Below are positions 36,923 through 48,500 of a stretch of 64,000 bases of DNA, one piece after another; within the stretch, counting starts at the first letter, position 1, and each line of letters opens with the position of its first letter. This stretch comes from Sanderia malayensis (Eukaryota > Cnidaria > Scyphozoa > Semaeostomeae > Pelagiidae). The stretch covers positions 62,001-126,000 of the forward strand of contig RQOL01000915.1 of NCBI GenBank assembly GCA_013076295.1. The letters run 5' to 3'. The notes beneath the pieces were generated by a model that searched no databases, was not told the origin of the DNA, and was given only the letters and a program-made list of their open reading frames with translations. Position numbers and translations under genes: made by a program.

Positions 36923-37703
36923 ATGTTGGTCAAAATGTTGGAGGACAATGTAATAATAATAGATGATTCAGAACACAATGACTCCAGTGTAAAAAGCACT
37001 GTCACGACTTTTCAATTGATGGAGTCGCCAATCAAGTCAGAATCCCGAGAAAGGGAAGGAGAGTCTTGTAAAGGGTGCATAAAAATGCTCTTCAAACCAG
37101 ACGAAGAGTGGAGTGGAGATGAATCTTGCAAACCAAAAACTGACACGGACAGCTATTTAGACTTTGAAGGAGCCTTTGCTCCGTAAGTAAGTACTATTCA
37201 ACTTCTTTTTACTTGAAAAATCTTCTACAAAATCTTCTAAAAGATTCCTAAAAAACTTTAATTGTAACTGAGCTTTGATGAATCACCCAGCTTCGTAAGC
37301 TTGTTGGCAATTTTACTGCTAGACATATCTACTTCACATTTGTTAAAGATTTTTAACTGGCAATGAAGTAAGAAGTTATAGAAAAAGAGTATATGTACAT
37401 TTCTTTTCTTGTCTAGGTACGAAATTAGTCCTATTAAATATCAACATGGCAACAAGAAGATTCCTAGTTTTATAGTCGAAGGTGTGCTGTGTCGTACTGA
37501 AAATATTGTTTGACGAAATGTTACAAATTACAGATGATGCCAAAATCGCAAAGCAAAGCCCAATAACCGTTGACAACAACTCTTCATTTATAACAAAATG
37601 GGTGGAAATGGGCCACTGGAAAGATGTTCTGTGTGACATGCTGGGAAAGTGGAGCCATATAGAAACCAAAAATTTTGCTGTTAATAAGAAGGAAATAAGA
37701 TAA
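36923..37703 (+). CDS. 164-residue three-exon protein, copy 3
   Basis: Exons 36923-37182, 37417-37481, 37534-37703. One amino-acid change against copies 1 and 2 (Glu to Lys just before WVEMG). Unlike the neighbouring transposase in this copy, no indels interrupt it. Confidence 0.45.
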
Positions 37704-37721
37704 AATCAATCAAGCAAAGTG

Positions 37722-38125
37722 ACTTTGGACAGCCACTATTAGCTGCCAGATTTTTATACATCAAGAGTGCACAGATTTTCATTCTGTTCTACTAACCATT
37801 GAAGATAAGAATGGCAGGCTGCAGAAGCTTGTTTACCTTGAACATTATTTTGATGGAAAGGGGGCACCCAATAAAAGTAGTGTTACAACTGGTGTTACAG
37901 AACATTGCACAAAATGGCATGGACAATTTGCTAAATCCGACAACTCTGGCCATTGAGTCAAGCTATAAAAGCAGGAAAATAAGAGAAGCATTGGGGATCC
38001 AATGCATGAAAACTGGTCCAAATGAGGTAGAAGGCGTCAATGAAGATACTGGCGTGAACATAAACTCACAAGTTTGGAGAGCTTTCTTTCATGATTGGAG
38101 GAGAAAACCATCAGGATTAAAATGA
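37722..38125 (+). pseudogene. frameshifted coding fragment, copy 3
   Basis: Tandem copy of 13197-13600 with the same frameshift; frame 37799-38125 unchanged. Confidence 0.25.
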
Positions 38126-39013
38126 TGGCAAAAATATTAGCGAACAGATTCGATTCTTTGCTACAACGATTCTTTTGGTGAACAATTGTTCAAACTGCAA
38201 CCTTTAGAAGATTCACTTCTGATGATGCCTGGCTCGAGGCCAGGAGAAAATTCAAGTACATAAACAACCGAGGTTAATTTTTCCATATTGATGTATATAT
38301 ATGTTTAATTTAAATCTCTTCTCATCCGGAAGTTTGGGAATAGTAAATCCATGCGATTCTACTGGAATCCCAAGAGCTGAATGAGTAGCACTTCCATTGA
38401 TATTTATTGCTGCAACAAGAGTAAGGGCCAGAACAAGTACACTTGGCTTATCAATACAAGAACACTGATACAAACAATTACAAACAAATACCCTTGATCT
38501 TCAAAAACCAGACAAAGCACTGTGCTTTCTAATTTGCTTTGCAACTGTCCAGCAGTAAATCACCCCCACATTTATCTGATTGTGTAAGCGCATTGGCTAT
38601 GTTCAGTGAGCAAAATAGATATAATTAGCATTAGAAGGGAAGCGTTGCATATATTTTAGCAATCATCGATTGAAGTATTTTGTTGGTGTCAACTGCACAA
38701 GCCGAGCAACAATGTAGCCAAATTTACCACCTGGAAATAAAAATGGGAAAGCCTGTTCCTCACAATAATCATCTGTAAAAAATGCTAAAGCTTTTTGCCC
38801 TCTCCAGAAGCTATGTCTAATATGCCATCTTTTTTAATTTACACATTGTGAATAATGCACATTTCATCCCTACTACAATCTTGGACAAAATTATGAGACA
38901 AATCATAATTTGCCGACATAATCAACAAAAAACCCCCTGCCCCCTTATTCAATGTTGAAAATGCGAAAAAATGTTGAAGAAATGAGGTGGTGATATCTCA
39001 CAATAGCTCAACA

Positions 39014-39836
39014 CTAGGGGTCATCACTCGCTTCGCTCGTTCGCCCCAGCCCGTCAAGTAAAAAAAGCTTAATCTGGTTGGCGAATTTTAACCTGTGTGC
39101 GGCGCATTCGCTTACGCTCATGCAACCCTACTTACAATCGGTTAGCTCGCTGCGCTCACCTGTCTATCTATTATCAAGAAACATAGATTGGTAGGTCGCA
39201 CCTTGTGCGCTGCATTCGCTTACGCTTATGCCCCATTCAACCCCACCTACAATGGGTAAGTTCGCTGCGTTCGCCTGTGGTTGGCGCACTTCGTGCGCTG
39301 CATTCGCTTACCCTCATACCCCTTTCAACCCCACCTACAATGGGTAAGCTCGCTTCGCTCGCCTGTGGTTGGTGCACTTCGTGCGCTGCATTCGCCTGCG
39401 CTCATGCCCCTTTCAACCCCACCTACACTGGGTAAGCTCGCTGCGCTCGCCTGTGGTTGGCCCACCTCGTGCGCTGCATTCGCTTAAGCTGATGCCCCAT
39501 TCAACCCCACTAACAATGGGTTAGCTCGCTGCGCTCGCCTGTGGTTGGCCCACTTCGTGCGCTGCATTCGCTTAAGCTGATGCCCCATTCAACCCCACCC
39601 ACAATGGGTAAGCTCTCTGCGCTCGCCTATGGTTGGCACACTTCGTGCGCTGTATTCGCTTATGCTCATGCCCCTTTCAACCCCACCTACAATAGGTTAG
39701 CTTGCTGCGCTCGCCTGTTCATCTATTATCAAGAAACATTGCCTGATAGGGCGCACTTCATGCGCTGCATTCACTAACGCTCATGCCTCTTTCAACCCAA
39801 CGTACAATAGCTTAGCTCGCTGCACTCGCCTGTCTA
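39014..39836 (-). mobile_element. satellite-bearing Helitron, unit copy 3, body lost
   Basis: Left edge as in the other copies, but the array has gained two or more 88-bp units (from about 39,541) and one long unit, and then stops inside GCCTGTCTATTGC at about 39,836. Everything beyond is unrelated, so the right edge of the tandem array lies inside this satellite. Confidence 0.7.
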
Positions 39837-41546
39837 TTGCTCTGTCTATTTTTGCATTGGCATGCAACATTGGATCATAAGATGGCAATTGGCCTTTGAA
39901 AGCACAAAACCTTTGGTGAAGGGATAGTAAAAATTTGAATGAATGTAAATTGTAACGTTGGGTAGGTTAGCAAAACAATGAACTCAAATTTTACTCTACC
40001 ATTTGAGCAAGGATAGTTGTCTCCCAAGGATAAAAGTAATACATTGTTGTTGTGTCCCAGATGAGTCTATGAGGCAATAACATGACACAAAAGCTAATTA
40101 AATTACAATGTGATAGAAACTTACATAAACAGAATTCTCCTTTCATGAATTTTTCAAGGATTCCATTGACTTTTCATGCATAATGTGGCTAATGTTTGTT
40201 TCAGTCATTTGACATTTGCATAGTGCGAATAGCAAGTATTAGTGACATTGACAGCTTCGGTTAATCACTTCAGTATTTGTTTCACAAAAAATCGTATAGG
40301 AAAAAGGAAGAATTAATAATCAATGAAATGACGGTATGATTGTTATAGAATAATATGACAACATGATAGTTGTGCAGCCATATTTATCAATAGCCCTTGT
40401 GGATTAGATGAAAGAAGATGTTTGAAATGCAAACTGAGTGAAAATCATTATTCCAACTTTGGTCTATGAATGGTTCCATCCATCATCAGTCTTGAAAATA
40501 ACAATAGTTTGATGAGGATGTCAATATATTTTTCTTGTGACACATACATGGAGGCAATGAACAAAAGGAATTAATAAATTGGCAAATACTTCAAGAATTA
40601 TTTTAAATCCAAGCTAACACTGGCAGGCACATGTAGTCAGGGCATCAAACATCTATTTTGGAAGCAAGTAAACCATAAAGGTATTAAATAAGTAAATAAA
40701 ATCAATGAAGTGACGTACGGCAATAGTAATAGTATATATTGATAAATTATTGTGTAAATAAACAAACATGCCAGGATAAAAATGAACTAAAATAAGTAAT
40801 GTATTAAATAAGTAATCAAAATTTTCAATTTCGTTGCAATCATTAAGGTTTTCACGGCCTAACCAAAATTAATATGGTTTAACAATTTGATGAATTTGAA
40901 TTGGGAATGAGTTAAAAATAAGATCTGTATTACCTGTAACATACATTGAAAATGTCCCCTGTAAATTTGGAAACAGTTTCCCAATTATAAGTTGTCCTGT
41001 TCGATGATCTTTTTCTGATGCTAAGCCAAGCTGTTTCAAATTCATATTTCAAAAGCTAGCATTGACAATTGATGGAAAAGAGGCCAAAGTTTTTTAACGA
41101 CCTTGTTTCAATGGCCGATAAAGGGCTATTATTGGCGAAGAAGATCAGCAGAAATGCATCTCATTAAGAACGCACATTGACGAAGCTCAGTAAATTTGAA
41201 GAGAGAGTAGATTAATCCTGCATTGTTTTTGCAAATAATGTATTAGTACATAAACGGTAAAAAGTAAGTATCATTCATCATAGCTTAAACTATGTGCTAC
41301 ACACAACTATAAAAAACTTTTGGCATACAATTTCATCAAGGTAAACATGAGCTTTAACATGCATGAATAAATACGTACACATACTTCTGATGCCCATTTA
41401 ATGCTCATGTTTTATAAATCGAATAGTGAACACGAATGAGAGATAATTTGTCCCTTCTGTAAATAGTATTGATTTCTTCATCATGTGCAGTGTTCAGTGA
41501 TGTCGACAGCATTGTTCAATAGGAATTCACACTTGCGTGACACATA
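39837..41546. other. gene-free AT-rich sequence
   Basis: No open frame with splice signals, no tandem repeat and no match to other parts of the window. The 3' end of the autonomous Helitron must lie in or just beyond this stretch, but I could not find a convincing CTRR end with a hairpin. Confidence 0.5.
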
Positions 41547-42206
41547 TTAATGCGTTTTCACCATTAAGTTTGGTAGTAGTAAAAAAGATGATTGCCGGTT
41601 ACATAAGTTTAAAGCTCGAACACCAACTTCAAGGGGTAACCTTTGTACGAGGTTTCCTTGTTCATGAAAACTCCAATTTAAATTTGGAATACTAAATAAT
41701 ATCGAGTCATCTATATTGTTATAATGAATAAGTAAATGAGTTAATTGGTTGAGAGGAGCGTAATCCAATGCTAATTATTGTTAAAACAGCTATGGTTAAT
41801 GGAGAGATTGCAGTTTTCAGAGAGAAAAGGAAAGCCATACTCCCATAGGCAATATCGGAGAGCATGGCAAAGCGTATCTCTTCTGATACGGGTGCTACAG
41901 AGGACCCAGATCCTGTTGTTGCTGTTGGTAAACACCTCCAGACACTGGAATGTTGTGAAAGTGTCCGGATCCTTCTTGGCAAATCTTATTGACTGGAGTG
42001 GCGTGGCAAACCAGCAATGTTCAAAGCTTTTTACGGCTTTGCTTTCTGAGTGTTGTGCTGATAGCACAACAGGGAACATCACACTGTAGTGCAATGCCGA
42101 TCTGCTAGAACCACAATCTGAGCCCCGTATTTTGTGTATGTGCATTTTGGTAGACTGACACCCTCTGTGAGCAACGCAATTTATGCTCAAAAGTTTGTGA
42201 AGACCT

Positions 42207-44829
42207 TTACAGGACTTCTTGGAAGACAATGTTTTTTGTCTTCCTGTGTGTTTCCTCTGGGAGGAATACTTTGAGCCCGCCAAATGATGTTGCTCTGGAC
42301 ATGGCCACATATAACTGACCATGTGTGAACACAGGCTCAGGTAAATACAAACCCACATGCCTCAGAGATTGTCCCTGTGCCTTGTTGATAGTAAGGCAGT
42401 ATGCTAGTCTGACAGAAAATTGCCTTCGCTTGATGTTGAATGGCACCTCACTGTCCTGTGTTGACAATGTTATTCTGGGAATCATGACCTGCTGTCCTCT
42501 GTGTTCCTTTGTGATGATCTCTGCTGTGATCACGTTACGTTGGAGATTGCGTACAATGAGTCTTGTGGCGTTACAAAGACCTTTCTTTGGATTTAGATTC
42601 CTCAGAAGAGAGATTGTTGCACCAACCTAAAGTAAAGAAAGCTTGAGGTTGCAATGTGTATCATTGGAGGACCATTATCAATATTTAAAAGAAGTGTAGA
42701 ATTAATGTATAATTAGTACATATAGGTAAATTATACCTTCAGTCTAAGTCGATGTAATGGCATTCCGTTTGGAGTTAGATTGTGGAGAAACTCAATTGGA
42801 TATGCCGCCTCCTCATCTGGATCCTCTGTTATCACACTGTCTGTGCTGTAGTATGTTCTTTCAGCAGTTTGTAGTCTTTCCAGAATGATGTCATTGATTT
42901 GATGTGAGAAGTCATTCTTTGGGGTAAGACAATAACGTTGTGACATGGTTACCGGTTCCAGCATGAGGTGGGACTGTGGTGTATTAGGCTGGGGATATAT
43001 GAAGTTGAGCATTTCCTCTTGCGAAGATGTGCATATTTGATGTGGCAAAGTGATATTGTCAAGTGCATCATGTGGTTCTTGTTTGTTGCCGAGTCTTAGG
43101 AGCCATTCTGAGAATTCTCTGTAAGATTCATCTTGAACAGCTCTCATGTTTGTGTGTAGGCGATGTTGTCGAAACTGTGCCCACAAATCACTGATTTGAT
43201 ATGATTTAAGACTCTCTGATACAATTTTCTCTCTTCCTGCTTTGGGGACAACAGGTAGAACTTGTCTGAAATCGCCACCAAGCAACATGAATTTGCCACC
43301 AAATGGCTTTTCAACTCTTGTGATATCCCGAAGCATTCTGTCAACTGCTTGTAATGCCAATGCTGGTATCATTGAAGCTTCATCCCATATGAACAGGGTT
43401 GTTCCACGCAACACTCATGCTCTTCGGCTCTGTCTCTTGACATTGCATGTTGATTCCAGCTTCAATGGTATTGGAATTTGGAATTGTGAATGCGATAGTC
43501 TGCCATTTAAAAGCAGTGTTGCTGCAATTCCTGACCGAGCCATACACTGAACTTTGTGTCCAGATCCATGAAGATTACGAACCAACGTGTTGTAGAGAAA
43601 TGTTTTCCCTGTGCCGGGTGGTCCGTCGAGAAAGTGACAGTTCTGCTCTGATTGCCCCTCAATTGCTTGAATAATGGCTGTGTATACCACTTGTTGTTCT
43701 GGATTCAACACAGCGCACATTTGTTCTCCTTGCTCTCTTTTGTTTTCAACATTGATGTGTTCTTCCTCTGAAAACATAAACAATAGTTAATTTTGGTAGA
43801 AATAGAATCATATATTGCCTAAGTTCTTACCGTGAATATCATCATGGTAAGTTGTAAATCACCTTGTTCTGGGATGACAAAGTCGGCCGGTAGCTGAGGA
43901 AGGTGATCGTAGTTCGTGATGGACAAACCATGAACTTTCAAATTGTTGTCAAAATCATGTAGACATTGATACATGTGTCTGTCTTGGAAGGTTATGTCTG
44001 GATTTGTTGAGTTGATCACGTCTGACAAAGTCTTCACTCATTGCTTCTTTGAAGGTGTTGAAGAGAGTTCTGATGTCTGATGGCGTTTGAAAGAGTAGCA
44101 ATGATGCAAACAACTGTCTGAGTTGCGAAAGCATATTGAAGATGACAGCTTCTTCAAGACAACGTGAGACTTCGGCATCATCTTCTAGTAGCGCTAGCGC
44201 TAATGCTGCCTCTTTGAAGGAATCAAATAGATTACCTTCCACTGTACGAAGATCTTCAAATGAAGTAGCTCCTCGTGTATGCAATAGCAAAAGTCTGAGT
44301 GCAAACTTTTGCTTGCAAGGTCTCGGCTGCACTTGATTAATTCTACCAATGATGGGCATTGTTCTTCTTTGTCTGGCAGTCCATGTTTTTGAACGCTCCT
44401 GGTCCTGGAGGACATAGTGCTCTGGTATCTCATGGTTGTGTTTAAACCATGCTGTAAGTGTTGTTCTGTCACCAATGTTGTTGAGCCTTTGTTCGTCATC
44501 ATTGTCATGAAAGATGACTTGTTGCTCAAATGGCAGATGAACAGAAAGCCGTTTGACTATGTGGCTTTTGTCGTGCATGGGGAACTGCATAAGCCAATAG
44601 ACAGCTTCATGTGGTCCAATATATCTTGCGTTGATGTATTGGCGCGCCTCCTCGTGTTCAATGTCTTGAGGTACTTGCTGTTGATCTTCTTCAAGAATAT
44701 TTCCACGTTGATATGACACTAATATTTGATGAGTAGGTGTCTGTTATGTGGAACTACCCAAGTATCATCCAAGATGCAATCATTCAGATTGACTGGATGA
44801 CGACAGCACCGTCTGTAGAGAGGATAGCC
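42207..44829 (-). pseudogene. Helitron PIF1-like helicase half
   Basis: Helicase motifs in order: GPPGTGKT (Walker A), LFIWDEASM (Walker B), LGGDFRQVLPVV, AYCLTINKAQGQSL and QLYVAMSRA, ending at TAG/TAA 42207-42209. Two clean GT-AG introns: 43768-43830 (63 bp) and 42627-42736 (110 bp), the second joining RLK to VGATI in frame. Upstream lie GYPLYRRC and HINVEI of the Rep region. Lesions: in-frame TAG before CHINVE, a frame change near 44,000-44,040 and a TGA at 43415-43417. Between HINVE and EEARQYINARY only about 17 codons remain where the family normally has the catalytic tyrosine motif (KYxxKY-type), so that motif seems deleted. Confidence 0.85.
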
Positions 44830-44832
44830 ATT

Positions 44833-45099
44833 TAGACAGGTCCATGCCAGGAAATATCTTATCCATTTTCCTGTCAAGGTTTTAGAGGTAGACTACAGTT
44901 TCTGGTCGCTTTTAGATCATATTTAACTTTGGGGCCACCTAAATTTTTCCTTCACTTTCGTAATGGCAGCAAAAACGAAATTGATGACGTCACAATACAA
45001 TTTTTTTTTAGAAAATCAAAATTTTTCAAGTCTGATTAGTTCACTGAAAAGAGCACTAAAATCTGAATAAAATGGGTATAGGAACTTAGTATCTCCTAG
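44833..45099 (+). repeat. left terminal inverted repeat (267 bp)
   Basis: Pairs with 50341-50604 over its full length with a few mismatches, from TAGACAGG to ATCTCCTAG. It includes TGACGTCA at 44985-44992. Confidence 0.9.
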
Positions 45100-45580
45100 T
45101 TATGGCAAAAGATATAAGCCTTTGAGTAGAAATGAAAAAATGTAATAAAAAGTTTATTCAATTTTAACCAGTTGCAGCAACCCAGCTTTCTATTACTCAT
45201 GATCTATTGCCCTTTCATCAGAAAATCACTGTGTTATTTCTACACAGCTGTGCAAATAATGCGAGACTTCCGTTTCTCAGAAATCTTCAACAATTTCTTT
45301 GCTCAGCTCAGGAGGAAGGAAATTTAGATCAAGAGAAAATTTCGTTAGTATTAACTCACCACAGAAGCGATTTCAAACTTTTTGGAAAATTATTGATCAT
45401 TCTTTTCAATTTGAATGGATTCAGAGTTGCTCTGACATTAGAAAAATAAAGGTAAACTTGAAATGCGCCTAATATGCTTTTTTAGAATATTATTCCGTTG
45501 TTGGCTTGTGTTTTCAAATTTGTTTCAGCGGCTGTTACGCTTTACTTCAAATATTTTCAAAACTCAACTTGTTTTTTAGA

Positions 45581-48500
45581 ATGACGACGAGCAAAGCATT
45601 TCTCGATGTGGGACTTGCAGAGAGAGACAAATGCATTCTTTGTAATTCGATTACTGATGATCGATATGTAAAAATCAAGAATGATGGTTTAACAACTTTA
45701 AATCAACTTGCTGATCGATGGCAAGCCTTGGATGATAGGCTCTGCACGGAATACTCGTATGATGAATTTAAACAGGCCAAAAATCGCATACCGTCCGAAA
45801 TAGGAACAGAGGATGTGGTTGCACATAGTACATGTAGAGTCACATTCAGAACTCGAATCAAGAGGAAAGAAGAACAAAATGAGAAATTAGAGCCCCTGCC
45901 AGTCGCAGATTGTGATGTAGATGAAGCTACTTCTACGAACCCGAATCTCAAAATAAGCAGTGAGAAGGGCAGACCTAAAATGCTGTGCTTTGTATGCAAT
46001 AAGGAAACAAATTACGACAAAAGACAATACAACAAAGGAGGACTTGGTAGATGTAGTGAAATTCTTTCCGCAAACAAATTGCAGTCGCAAATGAGAGCGA
46101 AATCATTGCAAGAAAATGACACATTCTATGAGGCTGCAAAGCGCTTAAATATCATTATTAGTGGCACAGTTTGCGATATCTTTGCAGCAGATATATACTA
46201 TCATAAAAAATGCTATGCAAATTTTGTTTACAGCTATGAAATCAAACCTTCTGAAGAAGAAAAGAAGATCATCGAGGAAGAAATAACGAACAATTTCCTG
46301 CGAAAATTCAAACTTAGAGCAATAGAAGCAAAAGAGGCATTTTTAATCACAGAACTTTTGAAAGATGTAGGATAAATCAGTGAAGAATATGGATTGAAAG
46401 AGGCACCGATAACTTTGAAACATACTTACCAGGTGAAAGCAAAATTGATAGAACAATTTGGAGACAGAATTGAATTCGGTAAGGTGGAAAGAAGTGATGT
46501 TGTATATCCTAGTGGTGCGAACCCACTTCAATATTCATTAGCAACACTCCATGGACATGGACTTAGGGAAGATGACTTAGTGAAGGCCTTTGCGAAATTA
46601 GTAAACCGAAAGTTGTGAGGAAAGGAAAGACAACCCTGGCCTCCTGATCCTAAAGAGCTTCTCTCGTCGCTTGATAACTCTGGCCCACTTTGATGCCTCT
46701 ACAATGCCATATCATGATCGATAAATCCAAAGAGAGAGAAAAATGAGCTTGGGTATGCAAAAACTGCCAGCGAGTCCCAAGCGGAGAAAATAGCAGCAAT
46801 AGCTGAATGCTGGGAAAGATTAATAACAAACGAGCGAACACCAACTGCCACGGCGTTGAGTTTGACTCTGCACAGAGTAACTGGAAGCAAAGAAGCAACC
46901 AAGCTTTTGCATCACTGTGGGATGGGGATCTCGTACACAGACATGCGCTTGCTGACAAACAATTGGGCACAAGCAATATCAATGGATCACAAAAAGATGC
47001 TGCCTCCTGGTTTTACCACAGAAAGAAGTGTTCATATCACATTTGATAACTCGGATGGAAAACAGGAAACTATTACAGGTGATCATACAACTCATCACAC
47101 CACTGGCACTGTTTTCCAAAAGAGGCAGCCAAAAGAGACACAGGTAGTGATAGATAACGAAAACCAACCTATACTCACAGATGAAGGAGAAGATGAATTC
47201 AATTATGGGCACTATAAGATACCAAAGAAAAGACCGTCGCCTCCACCTTTCCCAGCATTTGAAGATATCTATTCAAACACAGATCATTTAAAGAAGTCTC
47301 TTCATAAAGACATTGCTTGGGTGGTTGTAGGAGCTGTTGGCGACGGTTGCATTAAACAAATCCATCCAGGTATAGATGGAAACGATATGGCTCCAGTCGG
47401 CTCATGGACGGCCTTTAATATAGATACAACAGGTGTGGAAACAACAAAGTGCAAGCTAGAGTATTTACCAGTGGTTCCGTTCCCTCCAACAGACAATATC
47501 ATTAAATGGTACATGGATATGATTATGCAGATGGCAGACGACTTGCAAATAGAACACATTTTCGCACATGCAGATGAAGCTATTTACAGCAAAATGTTAA
47601 TGATAAGTTGGCTGCATAAAGGGGAGTATGACAAAATTGTACCCTTAATTGGTGGCTTCCATACCGTGATGGTATGTTTAAAAATTATGTATAAAAAGTA
47701 CGGCTCTCTCGGTTTGAAAGATTGGTGGATAGACGCAAATGCAATCGCTGAAGGATCTGCTACTCAGGCAATCGAAGGGCGTCACTACCACCGTGGCTTG
47801 CGTCTTCATAAACAGTCGTTCAACGCTCTTCTTCGATGCAAAATGGAAAATGAGAATCATTCCTTTAATGAAGCATTAACCACAAAGCTCGCTGACCTGC
47901 GCTGTGAACCAAGTGCTGCAGCCCTTCAATTAGTTACTGAGGACACATGTTTTCAGGTGCTGTGTAAATCCTTACTCAAGGCGGAGACGGGCACACAATC
48001 TCAAATGATGATAGAATACCTGAAAGATGTCTCAGGAATGCTTGCATTAGTGCGCTCTGTGCGGGAGAAAAGTATAGACCTTCACCTAGCAGCTGAGAGG
48101 GCCTTACTCCCAAAGTGCTTTGCATTTGACCATGTAAACTATTCTAGATATCTTTCTGCACAGCACGTAAATTTACAGTCAATAAAGATCAATAATCCTG
48201 CAGCATGGGAAGATCTTGAATTAAATGGGTTTGGCGGATCATTGACGGGGAAACCATTTTCGACAATTCACGGTGATCTCATAACTGAGGTAACAATCAA
48301 TAGAGAGGTCAAGGTACGAATGAACGCACAACAGATGCTTTCATCAAAACCAGTCACATTATAGCAAATATTCGTGGAAAATTGAAAGAAAAGCTAAATG
48401 TACTCACTTCGTCAGTTCACAAGGATCACAACATTTGGATCACGTACAGAAAACGAGAAAGCAGTTTCTAACGTAACAAAACAACTTGAAAGCAACTCCA

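Larger units (their letters stand above)
30023..39836. repeat. tandem unit, copy 3, cut short
   Basis: Matches copy 2 until the satellite array of the Helitron at 39,014, which has extra 88-bp units and then runs into unrelated sequence at about 39,837. The segment homologous to 28,157-30,022 is missing. One-base indels are dense between about 32,340 and 34,720. Confidence 0.9.

Noticed and set aside
41771..42358. 195-codon minus-strand frame after the helicase
   Set aside because: Its first half overlaps the real helicase end in another frame, the composition is unlike a protein domain, and nothing in the family is expected there.
42325..42630. Plus-strand frames of about 100 codons opposite the Helitron helicase (also 43242-43550 and 44417-44716)
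   Set aside because: Antisense shadows; the minus strand carries all helicase motifs.
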